64,000 bases of DNA from Diploptera punctata (GCA_030220185.1 JASPKZ010010276.1:346501-410500); one strand, 5' to 3'. Positions 10,690 to 21,801 are shown, counted from the stretch's first letter. Numbers and translations: made by a program. The notes: generated by a model not told the origin, from the letters alone.

Positions 10690-11335
10690 TACTCCTCTAA
10701 TTGATTTTTGCAGGCGCAAAACATGATAACTATCGAACTGCCTTTCTGTTCCTTACTATGTTGCCACTTCCTGTCCTTTGAATTATGTTGTTTGATTGGC
10801 AGGCAGAGAGCTGACAAATACTATGTATTTTAATGATCCGTCGTTCTGCGCGGTCACTGGCAGAATGACTAACTTGACAACCCTGTTACTTTTCTAGGAA
10901 TGAGCTGTCCCTTCCTTGCCCTTCTCATTGCATGTTGCCACTTGTGATACATTGTGAGGCTGGTAACGGAGAGACGACAAATATTGTGATTTTGAATAAT
11001 CCGATCGCTTGAGCGTTCTGTGCTTAAATGACTAATTTGACAACCATGTTAAGATATTTCACACGTGTTTAGAGATTCTCCCTCCACATTTGAAGTTGAA
11101 AAATTTCAGTGCGTGATCAAATGTACAGTCTTCTCCTACATCCCTTCCACAAATTCAGTAGATCGGCGACATTAGCGCTAAAACTCTTCCCCTCCGCCCG
11201 TGCGAAGTTAACTTGGTGGTGTAATATACTAGAACTGTCTCGACCGTACTGGAGGAGAGACAAGAGCGAATTTGCTTTGAGAGAGACCTCGACCTTACTA
11301 CTCGAAGGTCGAGACGAAATTTCCTTTGACTAAAT
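10690..11335. repeat. Two diverged direct repeats downstream of the hairpin cluster
   Basis: The block about 10750-10890 (tgttgccact ... gacaaatact ... aatgactaacttgacaaccctgtta) is repeated with changes at about 10925-11055 (tgttgccact ... gacaaatatt ... aatgactaatttgacaaccatgtta). The pair of elements 'ctcgaccgtactgga(c/g)gag' and the following hairpin occur at 10624-10679 and again at 11239-11313. It looks like an old segmental duplication of an unknown element. An open frame at 11109-11333 is not supported. Confidence 0.6.
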
Positions 11336-11597
11336 AAATTACTAACAACAAACTAGCATTCAGACCGACAGCTTTCATAAATCAATAAACAATACAGTCG
11401 GTCTGGCGCAAAAAAATGTAACAAGTGTAAACAAAGATAAATAAATGGGAATTCGAATGAAAACAACAACAAGAAAACTGAAAATTACATTCGAATTCCC
11501 TACTGCGTACAAATGGCGAAGACATGTAAACAAAGCCATCTCCGCCAAACATAAACAATCAAACATTAAATCTGAGTTTAACAATATGTTACATATT

Positions 11598-11776
11598 GAA
11601 AGTTATCCTTTATAATCTACTTCCCTCAAATCATGGTTAATGTTATCCTACTGGGCATTTTCCCTCTCGTTTTCCTACAGGGAGTTTCCAAGTTCCTCTT
11701 TAATCCCCCATTCCTGCCACATGTGATGCCCATCGCAGTCTACGAAAATTGATTATTCTCATTATATCTAGTTTCC
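11598..11776 (-). mobile_element. LINE-A fragment (host of the nest), 3'-side part
   Basis: Read on the minus strand, this continues the piece at 14049-14210: the conceptual protein runs ...LDIYG (14049 side) to KLDIMRI..FRRLRWASHVA and then WKLPVGKREGKCPVG. It is therefore a LINE-A copy in antisense orientation, split in two by another LINE-A inserted at 11777. Its right edge, TTATATCTAGTTTCC (11762-11776), is the left copy of a perfect target-site duplication. Confidence 0.85.
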
Positions 11777-12187
11777 ACACTATACGTAGACTTCAAAAAG
11801 TCATACGATTCAATTAAGAGGGAGAAGTTATATAGTATCCTGCTGGAGTTCGGAATTCCTGAAAAGTTAGTTAGACTTACACGAATTTGTCTAAATGCCA
11901 CAAAGAGTAGGGTGTATGTAGCAAACAGTTTTGGATACTTTTAAAATCCAGAATGGGTTGAAGCAAGGAGATCCTCTATCTCCTCTACTGTTTAACTTTG
12001 TACTAGAACAAGCCATCAAACCTTTAAAGGATGAAGAAGGCCTACAACTCAATGGTATTAATAAGCTGTTAGTTTATGCTGATGATATAGTACTGTTGAC
12101 CGATAGCGAAGAGATTCTGAAGGCCAAAACGCACACTATTTGAGGAACATTACGAAATTGAGACTCGGAGTAAATATCAATATAACT

Positions 12188-12831
12188 AGTAGTAGTAGTA
12201 GGACTTTATTAGACAAAAAGTAAGATATTTACAATATTATTTACAATATTATTTACAAATATGGGTCGCACGGGCAGTAAGCCGTACATGCTGTTGACAG
12301 TCCGTTACAATAAAGTAATAATTGGTACTAGTGTCAAGAAAAATAAACAAAAAAAATCAATAACATTACAATTACATAAAGAAAACATAATAATATTAAA
12401 ATTAAATAATAACACAATAGCATTATGCACAAAAAATACATTAACATTACAATTACATAAAGAAAACACAATAATATTACAATTAAATAATAACACAATA
12501 GGATTATACACTAATTAATTTATATATAATTGTTAAGAATTAATGGTATTGCATTTTGATAACATATTTATTCATGAATGAGTGTTGTCCTTATTTTCCG
12601 CGTTTTGTCCAGAAATTTAGCAAGGTTTATCCAGTTTTCTGGATTTACCAATAACTCGTAGCATGCCAATCTTTCCCGATTTGAATTTAGAAATCTTTCC
12701 GGTAATAACTGACGTCTCCAATATTCTAAATCATTACATTTTCCTAATATATGTATCTCATCTTCAAAGTTCCCGCACATTGGACATATTCGCATATCGT
12801 GATCGTCGCTAATAATAAAACTAAATATATG
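12188..12831 (-). mobile_element. LINE-C 3' end inserted in LINE-A
   Basis: The minus-strand frame 12840-12568 encodes DDHDMRICPMCGNFEDEIHI, GKCNDLEYWRRQLLPERFLN and ELLVNPENWINLAKFLDKTR. The CPMC..H...C array is the C-terminal zinc knuckle of R1/Jockey/I-type LINEs. The 3' UTR, with the tract shared with 15500-15600 (gtaacggactgtcaacagc), runs to aataaagtcc and a short (TAC)n tail at about 12188. Insertion splits LINE-A between its ADD box and the FKYLG block. A near-match atataacta / ataaaacta at the two edges may be an eroded target duplication. Confidence 0.85.
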
Positions 12832-13466
12832 GTCACACATAAAAATACATTATATAATGGAAACGAACAGCTAGTGACAATTGAGGGAAATTTTGAGGAA
12901 GTGGTTGAATTCAAATACCTAGGAACAATAAATCACTAATAGGAATGAGATGCAAAAAGAAATTAAACATAGGCTCAATTCTAGAAATGCGTGCTATTAT
13001 GCACTACAGAGATTCTTGACGTCCCAACTCCTTTCAAAAAAAGGTTAAATTGGAAATATATAAAACTATTATTCTAGCAGTTAAACTATACGGATGCAAA
13101 ACATGGACTCTTACTTTAAGGGGGGAAAGGAGATTATGGATATTTGAGAATAAAGTTCTTAGGAAAATATTCGGATCAAAGAGAGATGAACAGACAGGTG
13201 AATGGAGAAAATTACATAACAGTGAACAACATCGTCTTCATAGGAAGCCATATATAATAAGAACAGTTAAGTCTCGTAGACTTCGATTGGCAGGACATGT
13301 GGCACGAATTGGGAATGAAAGAAATGCATGGAAGCTTCATGTAGGAAAACCAGAGGGAAAACGCCCAGGTGGTAGACCAAGAATGAGGTGGGAGAATAAC
13401 ATTATCTATTATTTGAGGGAAATAGATTATACGGGGATGATTAGAAAACATTAGCTCAGGATAGGG

Positions 13467-13969
13467 AGATTTGAGAAGTTATCCTCTTACCACAATATTG
13501 ACACTAGATCACAAGATAGCAGTCTGCTAACAATTCCTCTTCATAGCACTTCCTCCTATTCTACTTCCTTCACAGTAGCCTCTGCCCGCTCCTGGAATCT
13601 CCTTCCTCAAGATATCAGGGGTTGCCGCACACTTGGAACTTTTAAGTCACGCTTATACAGTTACCTGTTGTCTAATAATTAATTTTTCTCTATTTATATA
13701 ATTTTATACTATGTCATTAATCTTTTCCTCGTTTTTTTATATATATTGTACATATTATATATTTAATTCGTTAAATTTAGAGTAAATCAAAATACATTAT
13801 AAATATTAATTGTATTGTATTCATAACTTGTAATCGTTTATATATATATTGTAATTTAGATTTAAGACTTTTTTTTTGTTTGTATTTTTTTAAACCTGGT
13901 TGAGTGGTAGACAAGGCCTTAAGGCCTTAACTCTGCCAGGTAAAATAAAGCTATTATTATTATTATTAT
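13467..13969 (+). mobile_element. LINE-D 3' end inserted in LINE-A
   Basis: A 71-codon frame (13467-13682) encodes FEKLSSYHNIDTRSQDSSLL then TSFTVASARSWNLLPQDIRG and ends FKSRLYSYLLSNN plus a stop. 'ARxWNxLPxxIR...FKxxLxxYL' is the usual C-terminus of CR1/Jockey-type LINEs. The 3' UTR contains gttgagtggtagacaaggcc and ctctgccagg and ends in (ATT)n at 13951-13969. The same 3' end is found at 31940-32100 (minus), 59590 and 61960. It interrupts LINE-A seven bases after agctcaggat. Confidence 0.88.
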
Positions 13970-14033
13970 GGTTGAGCTTTATGTCCGCGCTGCCATAAAC
14001 CTACGGGTTCGGTAGTGCCTTTGAGTTAGTTAG

Positions 14034-14210
14034 TTATATCTAGTTTCCCGTAAATATCAAGTAGCTCACTGTTAGATGGCTGTTCAAAAACGGTCCAAAA
14101 TTTTCCCAAGAACTTTATTCTCAAATACTCGTAATATGCTCTCTTCCCTTAAAGTAAGAGCCCATGTTGCGCATCCATATAATTTAAGAATAACAAACCA
14201 TGTACAAAAC
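14034..14210 (-). mobile_element. LINE-A fragment (host of the nest), 5'-side part
   Basis: The 15-bp repeat TTATATCTAGTTTCC (14034-14048) restarts the antisense LINE-A copy interrupted at 11776. On the minus strand it reads through 'LYGCATWALTLRE' equivalents and LNSELLDIYG. Together with 11598-11776 it gives one continuous, frameshifted LINE-A segment. Confidence 0.85.
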
Positions 14211-14640
14211 ATTTCTTAAAATTATAGAAAATATATAGATTCCAATTAGCTGTAAATTGAACATGTAAAGTAATATAATAAGTTAGATACTATAAAATGA
14301 GAACCATGAATACGTATATACATTAAACATTCTGTATAATAGAGTACTCAAAAGTCAGTTGGATTGAGAAATATGGCGCCAGCCTGATACAAAAGATTGA
14401 CGTGCCTGCATCGCTCTAAATCTTAAACGTGTTTCAGTAGCAGACAGTTCACTCAAGAGACATTACAATTTCTTGAGAACAAAAACAAAAATCTGTTATT
14501 TGTACATCGACAATGTTGAGTTTACATTTATCGTTTCTGGTAGCTCTGAACTAAATTCTCTCAAATATAGTTGCGTGAATATTTTTTTAATACCTTGAGT
14601 CAATAATTACAAGTTTAAGTACATGTGAAAGAGATGTACA
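14211..14640. other. Non-coding stretch
   Basis: AT-rich. No open frame or repeat recognised. Confidence 0.5.
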
Positions 14641-14940
14641 AACTAAAATTGCAATGACAAAAAATTCAACTAAGACATTACATGGAATAATTTGGAACAA
14701 AAATATTACAAAGGAAACTAAAATGAAAATTTATAAGAGCATAATGTAGAATATTTTGTTATATGGAATTGAAACTAGGTTTTTAACGGAATTACAAAAG
14801 GGTATAATTAGAACAGTTCAATTTGATTATCTTAGAAGAAGCCTTCAAAAAACAAGACAGGAATGAATTCCTTTGGAGAGAAATGAATATCACCACATCT
14901 GTTGTTAACAAACGACTGGATTTAACCATATCTTACGTCC
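14641..14940 (+). mobile_element. LINE C-terminal fragment, family not assigned
   Basis: The broken frame QTKIAMTKNSTKTLHG, KMKIYKSIM*NILLYGIETR and VQFDYLRRSLQKTR follows the 'KxxIYKxxxxPxLLYGxExW ... DYLRRS' layout of LINE C-termini. It carries several stops. It abuts LINE-C sequence at about 14940, either as the upstream part of the same copy or as a separate fragment. Confidence 0.5.
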
Positions 14941-15615
14941 AGTAACACCGTAAGTACTGTAGGAGATACTTAGATATAAACCGACAAAATATTTTGGCCG
15001 AATGTTCGGGAAAACGATCACTATTTTTACAAAGAGACCTAAAACAAGTTTGGGGAAAAGAATCTTATATACTCAATCTAGGATTTAAAGAGAGATCAGG
15101 GCTTTCAGGTTAGGGGCATGGAAATTTTTAAAAATTAGCTACGATCACGATATGCAAATATGTCCAATGTGCGGGAGCTTTGAAGACGAGATACATATAC
15201 TAGGAAAATGTAACGATTTGGAATATTGGAGGCATGAGTTATTACCGGAAAGATTTCTAAATTAAAATCGTGGAAGATTGACATGCTACGAGTTACTGGT
15301 AAACCCAGAAAATTGGATAAACATGGGTAGATTTCTGGACAAAACGCGGAAAACAAGAACAACACTTATTCAGGAATTTATAAATATGTTAGCAAATTGC
15401 ATTGCCATTAATTCTTGATAATTCAACATAACTAAGTTAATGAATAATGTAATTGTATTGATATCTAATTGTAATATTATTTTTTTTAATCATCAACTTA
15501 TTGTAACGGACTGTCAACAGCACGTACGGCTTACTGTCCGTGCGATCCATATTTGTAAATAACATTGTAGGTATCTTACTTTTAGTTTAATAAAGTCCTT
15601 ATGTATGTATGTACG
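14941..15615 (+). mobile_element. LINE-C 3' end, copy 2
   Basis: The coding remnants ISYDHDMQICPMCGSFEDEI, CNDLEYWRHELLPERFLN and NPENWINMGRFLDKTRKTR match the LINE-C copy at 12568-12840 nearly residue for residue. The 3' UTR (gtaacggactgtcaacagc near 15503, aataaagtcc near 15590) ends in a (TATG)n-like tail, where the other copy has (TAC)n. One in-frame stop follows RFLN. Confidence 0.85.
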
Positions 15616-15940
15616 TAAGTATGTGTTCATCAACGGCGTTTGCTATAGTGTACAAATAAAACTGTTGCAGTATATAAACATTGTTTTCAATTTAATAAGA
15701 ATATGAAGTATAATATTACACCAATATACTATGTATTTCTCTATTATTAGATGAGCTATAAGTACACAAATCAGATTAACGGTATCGGCTTCTTCATAAT
15801 CTGTATTTAAAGGAATATGAATTATTGTTTATAAAAAATCGACTGTGCAAATAAGAATGTTACATACTGTAGTTGCTAGTCTGTATTTACATTAAGCTCT
15901 TTTTTTAATAATGTTTACTGGTATCTTTTTTTTTGTCTTC
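15616..15940. other. Non-coding stretch
   Basis: AT-rich sequence with poly-T tracts near 15900-15960. Nothing recognised. Confidence 0.45.
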
Positions 15941-16158
15941 TTTTTTCGTTTACACTGTTCTTCCTTTTAGTTTTACCTCATTGTTTCCTTTTACCTTTTC
16001 GTTAACTTTATTTCATTTTCACATATAGACACAACGATAGGACACACACCCAGACCCAAGGTGGAGATTTAAAATCCCCTACCCCGCCGGGAATCGAACC
16101 CGGGTCGCCGGAGTGGAAGTTAGGGACTCTACCGCCGGCTACGCCTCGGTGACGGACC
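15941..16158 (-). mobile_element. SINE-G, minus copy
   Basis: The minus-strand head has a tRNA-like A-box region (gcgtagccggcggtagag) and the perfect B box gggttcgattcccggcg at 16083-16105. The body has the complement of ctccaccttgggtctgggtg and matches the plus copy at 16751. The two copies are about 590 bp apart and inverted. Confidence 0.85.
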
Positions 16159-16364
16159 TAGCAGTATCTCTTGATGAAAAACCTAAACAAGTATCGGGCA
16201 ATATTGTATGAATTGACTGGTCCCTGAATGACGACTTTCGTACTAAGCGTATGCCGCTTTTTTGATCATTCATAACTTATGCTAAACTAAATAACATAGA
16301 CTAACTCAAGGCTGTTAATAAGTGCTTACTAGGTATGAAAAATTAAATTTGAAGAGAAAAATAT

Positions 16365-16440
16365 ATGCCTAAATCGGGACTTCAGCCCAATATCTCTGCT
16401 TGTGTACACCAGTGCTTTAACGATTAAAGCTATTAGGCAT
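16365..16440 (-). repeat. tRNA-like module (76 nt)
   Basis: On the minus strand, ends atgccta and taggcat are complementary (acceptor-like). A ctggt-type anticodon stem and a T arm are present but decayed (ggctgaagtcc replaces a normal B box). Treated as a repeat module, not a tRNA gene. Confidence 0.6.
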
Positions 16441-16750
16441 TTCGATTTAAACATAGATTTTTCTCTTATACTAATACGTCTCCCGCGCGTCAAATAGCAG
16501 TGAACTTCGTTCCACTAACGCCATCCAGCGGCCTCTTAAACACGAAGACTTTTAAATGGAAATCAACACATTACATTTACAGCAGGTAAATCTAATGTTC
16601 GATGTTTAATACTAAATTTTATCCCGATTTAGGCACATATTTTTAATTTCAAATTCAATACGTCATTCAGTGAGAAGAGATAAATTTAGTATTAAACATC
16701 GAACATTAGCTTTTTTGCTATAAATATAATGTGCTGATTTCTATTTGAGT

Positions 16751-16955
16751 CCGCCGTCGCCATGGCGTAGTCGGTAGAGTGCCTACCTACCACTCCGGCG
16801 ACCCGGGTTCGATTCCCGGCGGGGTAGGGGATTTTTAATCTCCACCTTGGGTCTGGGTGTGTGTCTTGTCCTTGTGTCTATAAGTGAAAATAACAGAAAG
16901 TTAACAAAAAGGTAAAACAAGAAGGAAAACAGTGTAAACGAAAAGACAGAATATA
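16751..16955 (+). mobile_element. SINE-G, plus copy
   Basis: Head catggcgtagtcggtagagt (A-box region) and gggttcgattcccggcgggg (B box), then ctccaccttgggtctgggtg. It lies inside the divergent tRNA-like pair element. Confidence 0.85.
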
Positions 16956-17088
16956 ATGAATAAACGTATTTATAAAAAAGTCTTCTTGTTTAAGAGGCTG
17001 CTAGATGGCGTTAATGAAACGAAGTTCACTGCTACCTAGTGCGCGGGAATCGTATTAGTATAAGAGAAAAATCTATGTTGAAATCGAG

Positions 17089-17164
17089 ATGCCTAATAGC
17101 TTAAATCGTTAAAGCACTGGTGTACAGAACCAGAGATATTGGGTTCAACTCCCGATGTAGGCAT
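17089..17164 (+). repeat. tRNA-like module (76 nt), best-preserved fold
   Basis: The ends ATGCCTA and TAGGCAT are complementary. GCTT/AAGC can form a D stem, and CTGGT/ACCAG closes a 7-nt loop GTACAGA with T at the usual position. TTGGG/CCCGA closes the T loop TTCAACT. It can thus draw a cloverleaf, though the acceptor is offset by one base from the A-box numbering. No 3' terminator T-run. Three related modules are at 16365, 58755 and 59099, so it is a dispersed repeat, not a tRNA gene. Confidence 0.65.
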
Positions 17165-17200
17165 ATATTTTTCTCTTCAAATTTAATTTGTCATTCAGAG

Positions 17201-17756
17201 AGAAGTGATAAATTTAGTATTAAACATAGGTATGAAAATACACCCCCGCCCTTCGTTATTGAATCCTGCCCTTTCTAACCCTACGTCGGATAGACTACTC
17301 ACTTGTCAGTTGTGTTCTTTCACTGAGAGTGCATCTGTACGTGAGTAGGGGGGGTCCTCCTTTTCACATCTATTGAGCACTTATTAACAGTACTCGACTA
17401 GACGATAAGTATGTACATCGTCCTTCGTACTCACGTATAAAAATCTCTTCTTTTCTCAGTGTTTACAAGTATACAAGAATAACATTAAAAATTAACAAAT
17501 ACAATAACTTAAATAACTCCAAATCGAGGGGTGAAATGCGATGTAGCCCCTTACATTGAAGATCTGTGAATAACAAGGATGCAGGATCCACCATTACAGG
17601 AGCAAATTAAATGAAATGAAATGGATGAAATGAGTGTAGATAAATGGGGGAAACTAAATTTATATCGGGGAAACGGGAGGAACCTAGAGAAAAACCTGCT
17701 TAGAATTCATATCATCCACCGCGAAACCCAGATGGAATAAACGAGACGCAAATTCG
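17201..17756. other. Non-coding stretch
   Basis: No gene recognised. A weakly SINE-like GC-richer piece is present around 17640-17750. Confidence 0.4.
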
Positions 17757-17872
17757 AAACTCCAGCGGGGAGAGATGAGACCTTTTTATTTATGCTTGCG
17801 GTACATTTACGAGCCAGTTAATTTCAGAATCGTGACCCATGACTTTAATTCCCTCCCGGAGGACTTGTTAAA
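17757..17872 (-). mobile_element. SINE-C body fragment
   Basis: The stretch from gatgagacctttttattt to ccctcccggaggacttgtta corresponds to the middle of SINE-C in minus orientation (compare 18880-18970). Head and tail are absent. Confidence 0.6.
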
Positions 17873-17934
17873 CAAGCATTGAAACATGCTTGTTAATAAA
17901 CGCAGGTTAAATATAATATTATACAGTATATAGA

Positions 17935-18262
17935 ATGGATTGAATACGAAATAAAGAAATAAGGGAAATGATGGGTGTACAAGAGGAATCGGACATCATA
18001 GACATTATAAAAAAGAAAATATTACAGTGATATGTCAAAAGAATACCAGAGAAAATATTGCCTGGAATTGTTATGGAATGGATCCCAATGCAAAGGAGGA
18101 AGAAAGGAAGACCAAAGAAAACCTGGATACAATGTGTGCAAGCGGCTATGATTATCAGAGGATTGGAGGAACATCAATGGATGGACAAAGAGGAATGGCG
18201 TTGGTTTCCGGAAGACGGCGGCAGCTATCATGATACCGGATGATGATGATGATGATGACATT
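17935..18262 (+). mobile_element. LINE-G C-terminal fragment with (GAT)n tail
   Basis: The frame RKKGRPKKTWIQCVQAAMII and DKEEWRWFPEDGG, with a stop at about 18240, corresponds to the C-terminus of a LINE polyprotein ('GRPKKTWMxCVxxDMxxRGL..W..LIR' layout). The (GAT)n tail at 18240-18259 is the 3' end. The frame is open from 18058, but the upstream part is broken. Confidence 0.65.
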
Positions 18263-18303
18263 ATATGAGTTTAATCCCTACCTCTCAGGAGCGACCCTTG
18301 TTT

Positions 18304-18633
18304 ATCCATCCATAGTAATTCTGCCCTAGGGCAAGTCTTTCACTGCAATAATAGCATTTTCATGCTATGCTTTGCAGCTTTACTAGGGAATTATAGGTAT
18401 GGTAGATTACCGTTGCTTTCCACACCGATGAAGGATGATGGTGATAATGAGAAGGATCATGATGATGGCCGGATGATTTTGGGGACCGTTGGGCCCTCAG
18501 CTTCCTAACATTTGTCTTACATGTGAGGAAAAAGCCGTACGAAAACTCAGACAGGGGCATGTCCCGTCCAGGAATCAAATCCGGCCCGCTGCGTGACAAG
18601 GCGGCGTGCTATATCGAGACCACAGTGGTGGAT
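18304..18633 (-). mobile_element. SINE-B copy 1 (full length)
   Basis: In minus orientation the head is ccaccactgtggtctcgata followed by the B-box region. The middle is ctcacatgtaagacaaatgt and the 3' end is ctgcaaagcatagcatgaaaatgctat ... actatggatgga. The family occurs at least seven more times in the window. The (CAT)n-like middle tract varies between copies. Confidence 0.88.
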
Positions 18634-18669
18634 TAGCCTTGTATATGGCAATCCTTATATACTACCAAC

Positions 18670-19080
18670 TTCTTCTTGTATCTTGTAAGCCCAAGTTTCC
18701 CTTAACAGAGATTTAGGCGCTCTCCCCCTACAGGGAAGAATTTGAACCATGCTAATTTAGTTACACTTGTTGTCGTGTAGATGTCATTTGAGTGGTCCGT
18801 GGTCAGCGTTCCGCCTCATTCTGACATCTAGGAAACCAAGGTAGTACTAGGACGGGGAAATTCGGTAAAATTTGCTTAGAGGCCTTTTCATTCAGGCTTA
18901 AGGATCTTTTACGAGCCTGAAAATCTTCAGACTCAGGACCCACGGCTTAAAGTCCCTCCCGGATGACTTGCTCCTTGGATTTTTCCGTCCTAAAAAAATC
19001 CATCGACCCCGGCCGGGTTTGAAGCCGCGACCCTCGGGATCAGAGGCAAAGAGCATAACCAGTAGTCCACCGCGGCCGAT
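18670..19080 (-). mobile_element. SINE-C copy (full length)
   Basis: Minus orientation. The head lies at the right end (tcggccgcggtggactactggttatgctct, then gggtcgcggcttcaaacccgg). The body contains 'ggctttaagccgtgggtcc', and the 3' part contains ccctgtagggggagagcgcctaaatctctg. It matches 58152-58555 along its length. Confidence 0.88.
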
Positions 19081-19290
19081 TATACTACAAACTAAATAGC
19101 TAAAAATTGAAAAATAAAATTGGTACTAGAGATTTCAGTCGCCTCAATTAGATAAAATGTTGTAAAATAATTTGAAGCATTGCCGTTTTAAAAGCTAATG
19201 ATCGACACACACGTTCATCCGGAAGGCTCTCAAAGTATTTTACAACATTTTACCTAGTTGATGAAGACTGAAATTTCAAGTATTAATTTT

Positions 19291-19321
<31 letters not shown>

Positions 19322-19789
19322 AGTAGTGATTTCAACGGTGTTTCGTAATTAATTTTGAAACTCTCAACTAAACAGCTTAAGCGCATTCTCCATTAAGTTT
19401 TTCTTTAGTATGAAATATTAACAGGTAATTTCTCTTCACTACCTTTAGCCTGTGTTTTGACGTTATGTAATAACACATTAAAATGAACACAAGCCATAAA
19501 TGGACATTAGAGATTCACTTAAGAGCTCAAATCCCTTAAAGTCCATCATCCATCAACCTCCATTAATGCTTATATAAACTCCATTAAATAATTCTATGAT
19601 AATTTGATGTATATATCTTGTTCCATTATGATGCAGCTATGAAACCCTGATATTAATTTAACTCGACTGATGTCACTCATGTAAGAATCGGTAGGAATTT
19701 TGTTTTTTTCTTTTTTTATACATAAAATCAGCCCTTCTAAAAAAATGTTTTTCAGAAGAAAAATACTTTCTACATTCCACATACTTTTC
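19081..19789. other. Non-coding stretch with a local inverted repeat
   Basis: About 19115-19160 (gatttcagtcgcctcaattagataaaatgttgtaaaata) is partly complementary to 19236-19285 (tattttacaacattttacctagttgatgaagactgaaatttc), giving a small fold-back of about 170 bp. An (ATTT)n tract follows at 19289-19318. No gene. Confidence 0.55.
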
Positions 19790-20468
19790 ATAAGTAACGT
19801 CAAGAGTGATTTCCAAATCATCGATAAGTTCACGAGTCACGAAGTGACGAATAAATTTATCTAGAGGATTTGGAAATCAAGACTGGCATTTGTTAGGACT
19901 TTTTAACGAATAAAATTAAGCTATTTACTCTAAAATAATTATTTAAATATAGTTACCGGTATTTTAAAATATTTACATATTTAATTTAAACGGCAATGTT
20001 TGAAAACAAATCAGAAATGTGAGGTTATGTTTTATTAGACAATTCACTGAAACTTGATTATATTAGTTATTGCCAAATAGGATCGAAATATTGTATGCAT
20101 GCACCGTATTGGACGATAAACAATGAAACATATAAAACCGTATATTATAACCGACATTATAGGTTATTAATTTATTTTTTTTAGTAAACAACTCAGTAAA
20201 ACCATTATTTAAAAACACAATTATCAAAATGCGTAGTTCGAAGGAATCTGTTCATTATTTGCTATATCCAATGTATTTGTTGGAGAGTCAATCACTGCAA
20301 AATAATGTTCAGACCTGTTCAGAATATTAAAAAAGAAGAGCTTTATTTATCACAAAAGCAGGAGCTGATAAAGAGCGCGGTGAAACACGACTATCATTGG
20401 TTGTAAAACAAAATTCACTGAAACGTGATTGGTCATTGACTCCCATTTGGGGTATGAGTTAAATAGTA
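19790..20468 (-). mobile_element. R650 element, copy 1
   Basis: Minus copy of the ~650-bp repeat family. Its 5' end is the complement of gactatttaactcatacccc (right side) and its 3' end has the double 'ggaaatca..ctcgtggcatt' hairpin (left side). This copy keeps the extra segment cacttcgtgactcgtgaactt inside the 3' hairpin. Confidence 0.85.
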
Positions 20469-20526
20469 AGTATAAATAAGATATTTATGGCCATGATTCC
20501 ACAGGTCATGTGACATACAGACATAT

Positions 20527-20562
<36 letters not shown>

Positions 20563-20660
20563 GTCAACTTTAATTTCTTCTTGCATCTGCAGCTGTTGAA
20601 AACACCTGACTTTTCCTAGTTGTGTTCATAGGGATGACTGTTTTCATCTAATAGGGCATC

Positions 20661-20965
20661 ACCGGCCCTGTGGTCTCGAGGTAGCGTGCTGCCTTGTCAT
20701 TCAGCGGGCCCAGGTTCAATTCCCGCTCGGGACAGGCTCCTGGGTGAGGTTTTTTCGGAATTTTTCCTCACCTGTAAGACAAATGTCAGGAAGTGTAGAG
20801 CCCAACGGTCCCCGAAAATCATCCGGCCTTCATCATCATCAACAGATGCCACACGCCAAATATTTGTTAAACGAACCTGTATTTCGCAAAACGGATGTGC
20901 AGTGAGGCCGAAAGAAAATTCCATATACAGGTAGAAACAGTACTTCACCCGGCGACAGGAACCAT
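20661..20965 (+). mobile_element. SINE-B copy 2 (3' part diverged)
   Basis: Head cggccctgtggtctcgaggtagcgtgctgcc and B box aggttcaattcccgc, then ctcacctgtaagacaaatgt. After about 20840 it departs from the family consensus. The open frames on both strands here are shadows. Confidence 0.8.
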
Positions 20966-21620
20966 CACTTATTGTTAATTCGCCTAACGGGAATTCAATG
21001 AAATGGAAACTAATTTATTTCTCTTTCTATCTTTCCGCCTTGTAAACATTTTTTTTCATGAATTGTACAGAAATATCCTTCCGCTTCCGCTTTGGACAGA
21101 TTCCGTTTTATACAAAATAAATACACTTAAAATTACTATTATTTTGCCGGGACCAATACATTTGTTCACATTGGACAGATTTCCGCATTATTCACGTTCC
21201 GGAATAAACAAGTTTTACTGTATTACGTTGCTGGAAAAGTTACATAATGTTATATCATTTCCAGTTAGTTCCATATACATCAAGTCATAAATTATGTTTA
21301 CATTAGCGATATGCAATTAAACATTCATTAGGAAATGTTAAAACTGAATCCATGTTTATATTAGTATTCCATTGTTATTTTAATTCCCATCTTGCATTCA
21401 TTAAGCGAAATAAAATAATGACGGGAATCCATTCCCATGTCCTTAGTTGAACGTTATTCAACATCTGAAAGATACAGAATTATGTATTAAAAATAAAAAC
21501 ACAAGTTCCTTAAGGTTAACGAATACGAAGAAACAGAATAATACAGATAAAGAATTAAATTCACTTGAATTTATAACATTTTTATTTATTGCGAACAAAA
21601 TATACAAGAAAGAGGAAATT
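20966..21620. other. Non-coding stretch
   Basis: AT-rich. A 95-aa open frame at 21003 shows no recognisable domain and no splice context. Confidence 0.4.
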
Positions 21621-21626
21621 AATAAC

Positions 21627-21657
<31 letters not shown>

Positions 21658-21716
21658 TAATAATAATAATAATAATAGTAATAATAATAATAATAGTGAT
21701 AATAATAATAATAATG

Positions 21717-21748
<32 letters not shown>

Positions 21749-21801
21749 AATAATAATAATGAGAATAATAATAATACATAAGAATAATGATAATGATAAT
21801 G

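Larger units (their letters stand above)
11777..14033 (+). mobile_element. LINE-A, longest copy, interrupted by two other LINEs
   Basis: This is a 5'-truncated non-LTR retrotransposon in three pieces: 11777-12187, 12832-13466 and 13970-14033. It encodes LYVDFKKSYDSI, a frameshift near 11930, FKIQNGLKQGDPLSPLLFNF, and the catalytic box LVYADDIVLL (12065-12100). After the first insertion come EEVVEFKYLGTI, KLYGCKTWTLTLRGERRL and LRLAGHVARIGNERNAWKLH, then KPEGKRPGGRPRMRW. After the second insertion come the 3' end and (GTTA)n. It is flanked by 15-bp direct repeats at 11762-11776 and 14034-14048, so it arrived by target-primed integration. RTE-like by domain layout; clade not settled. Inactive. 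Confidence 0.9.
16343..17200. mobile_element. Divergent tRNA-like pair element, copy 1 (split by SINE-G)
   Basis: Two tRNA-like modules of exactly 76 nt face outward: minus 16365-16440 and plus 17089-17164. Each is bordered by atatatttttctcttcaaattt outside and by a 'ttttctcttatactaatacg' tract and the 'tagatggcgtta' tract inside. The inner copy of the outer flank (cccgatttaggcacatattt, about 16620-16660) shows that the units are partly tandem. The same architecture recurs at 58735-59197. The right half is interrupted by a SINE-G at 16751-16955. Confidence 0.75.
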
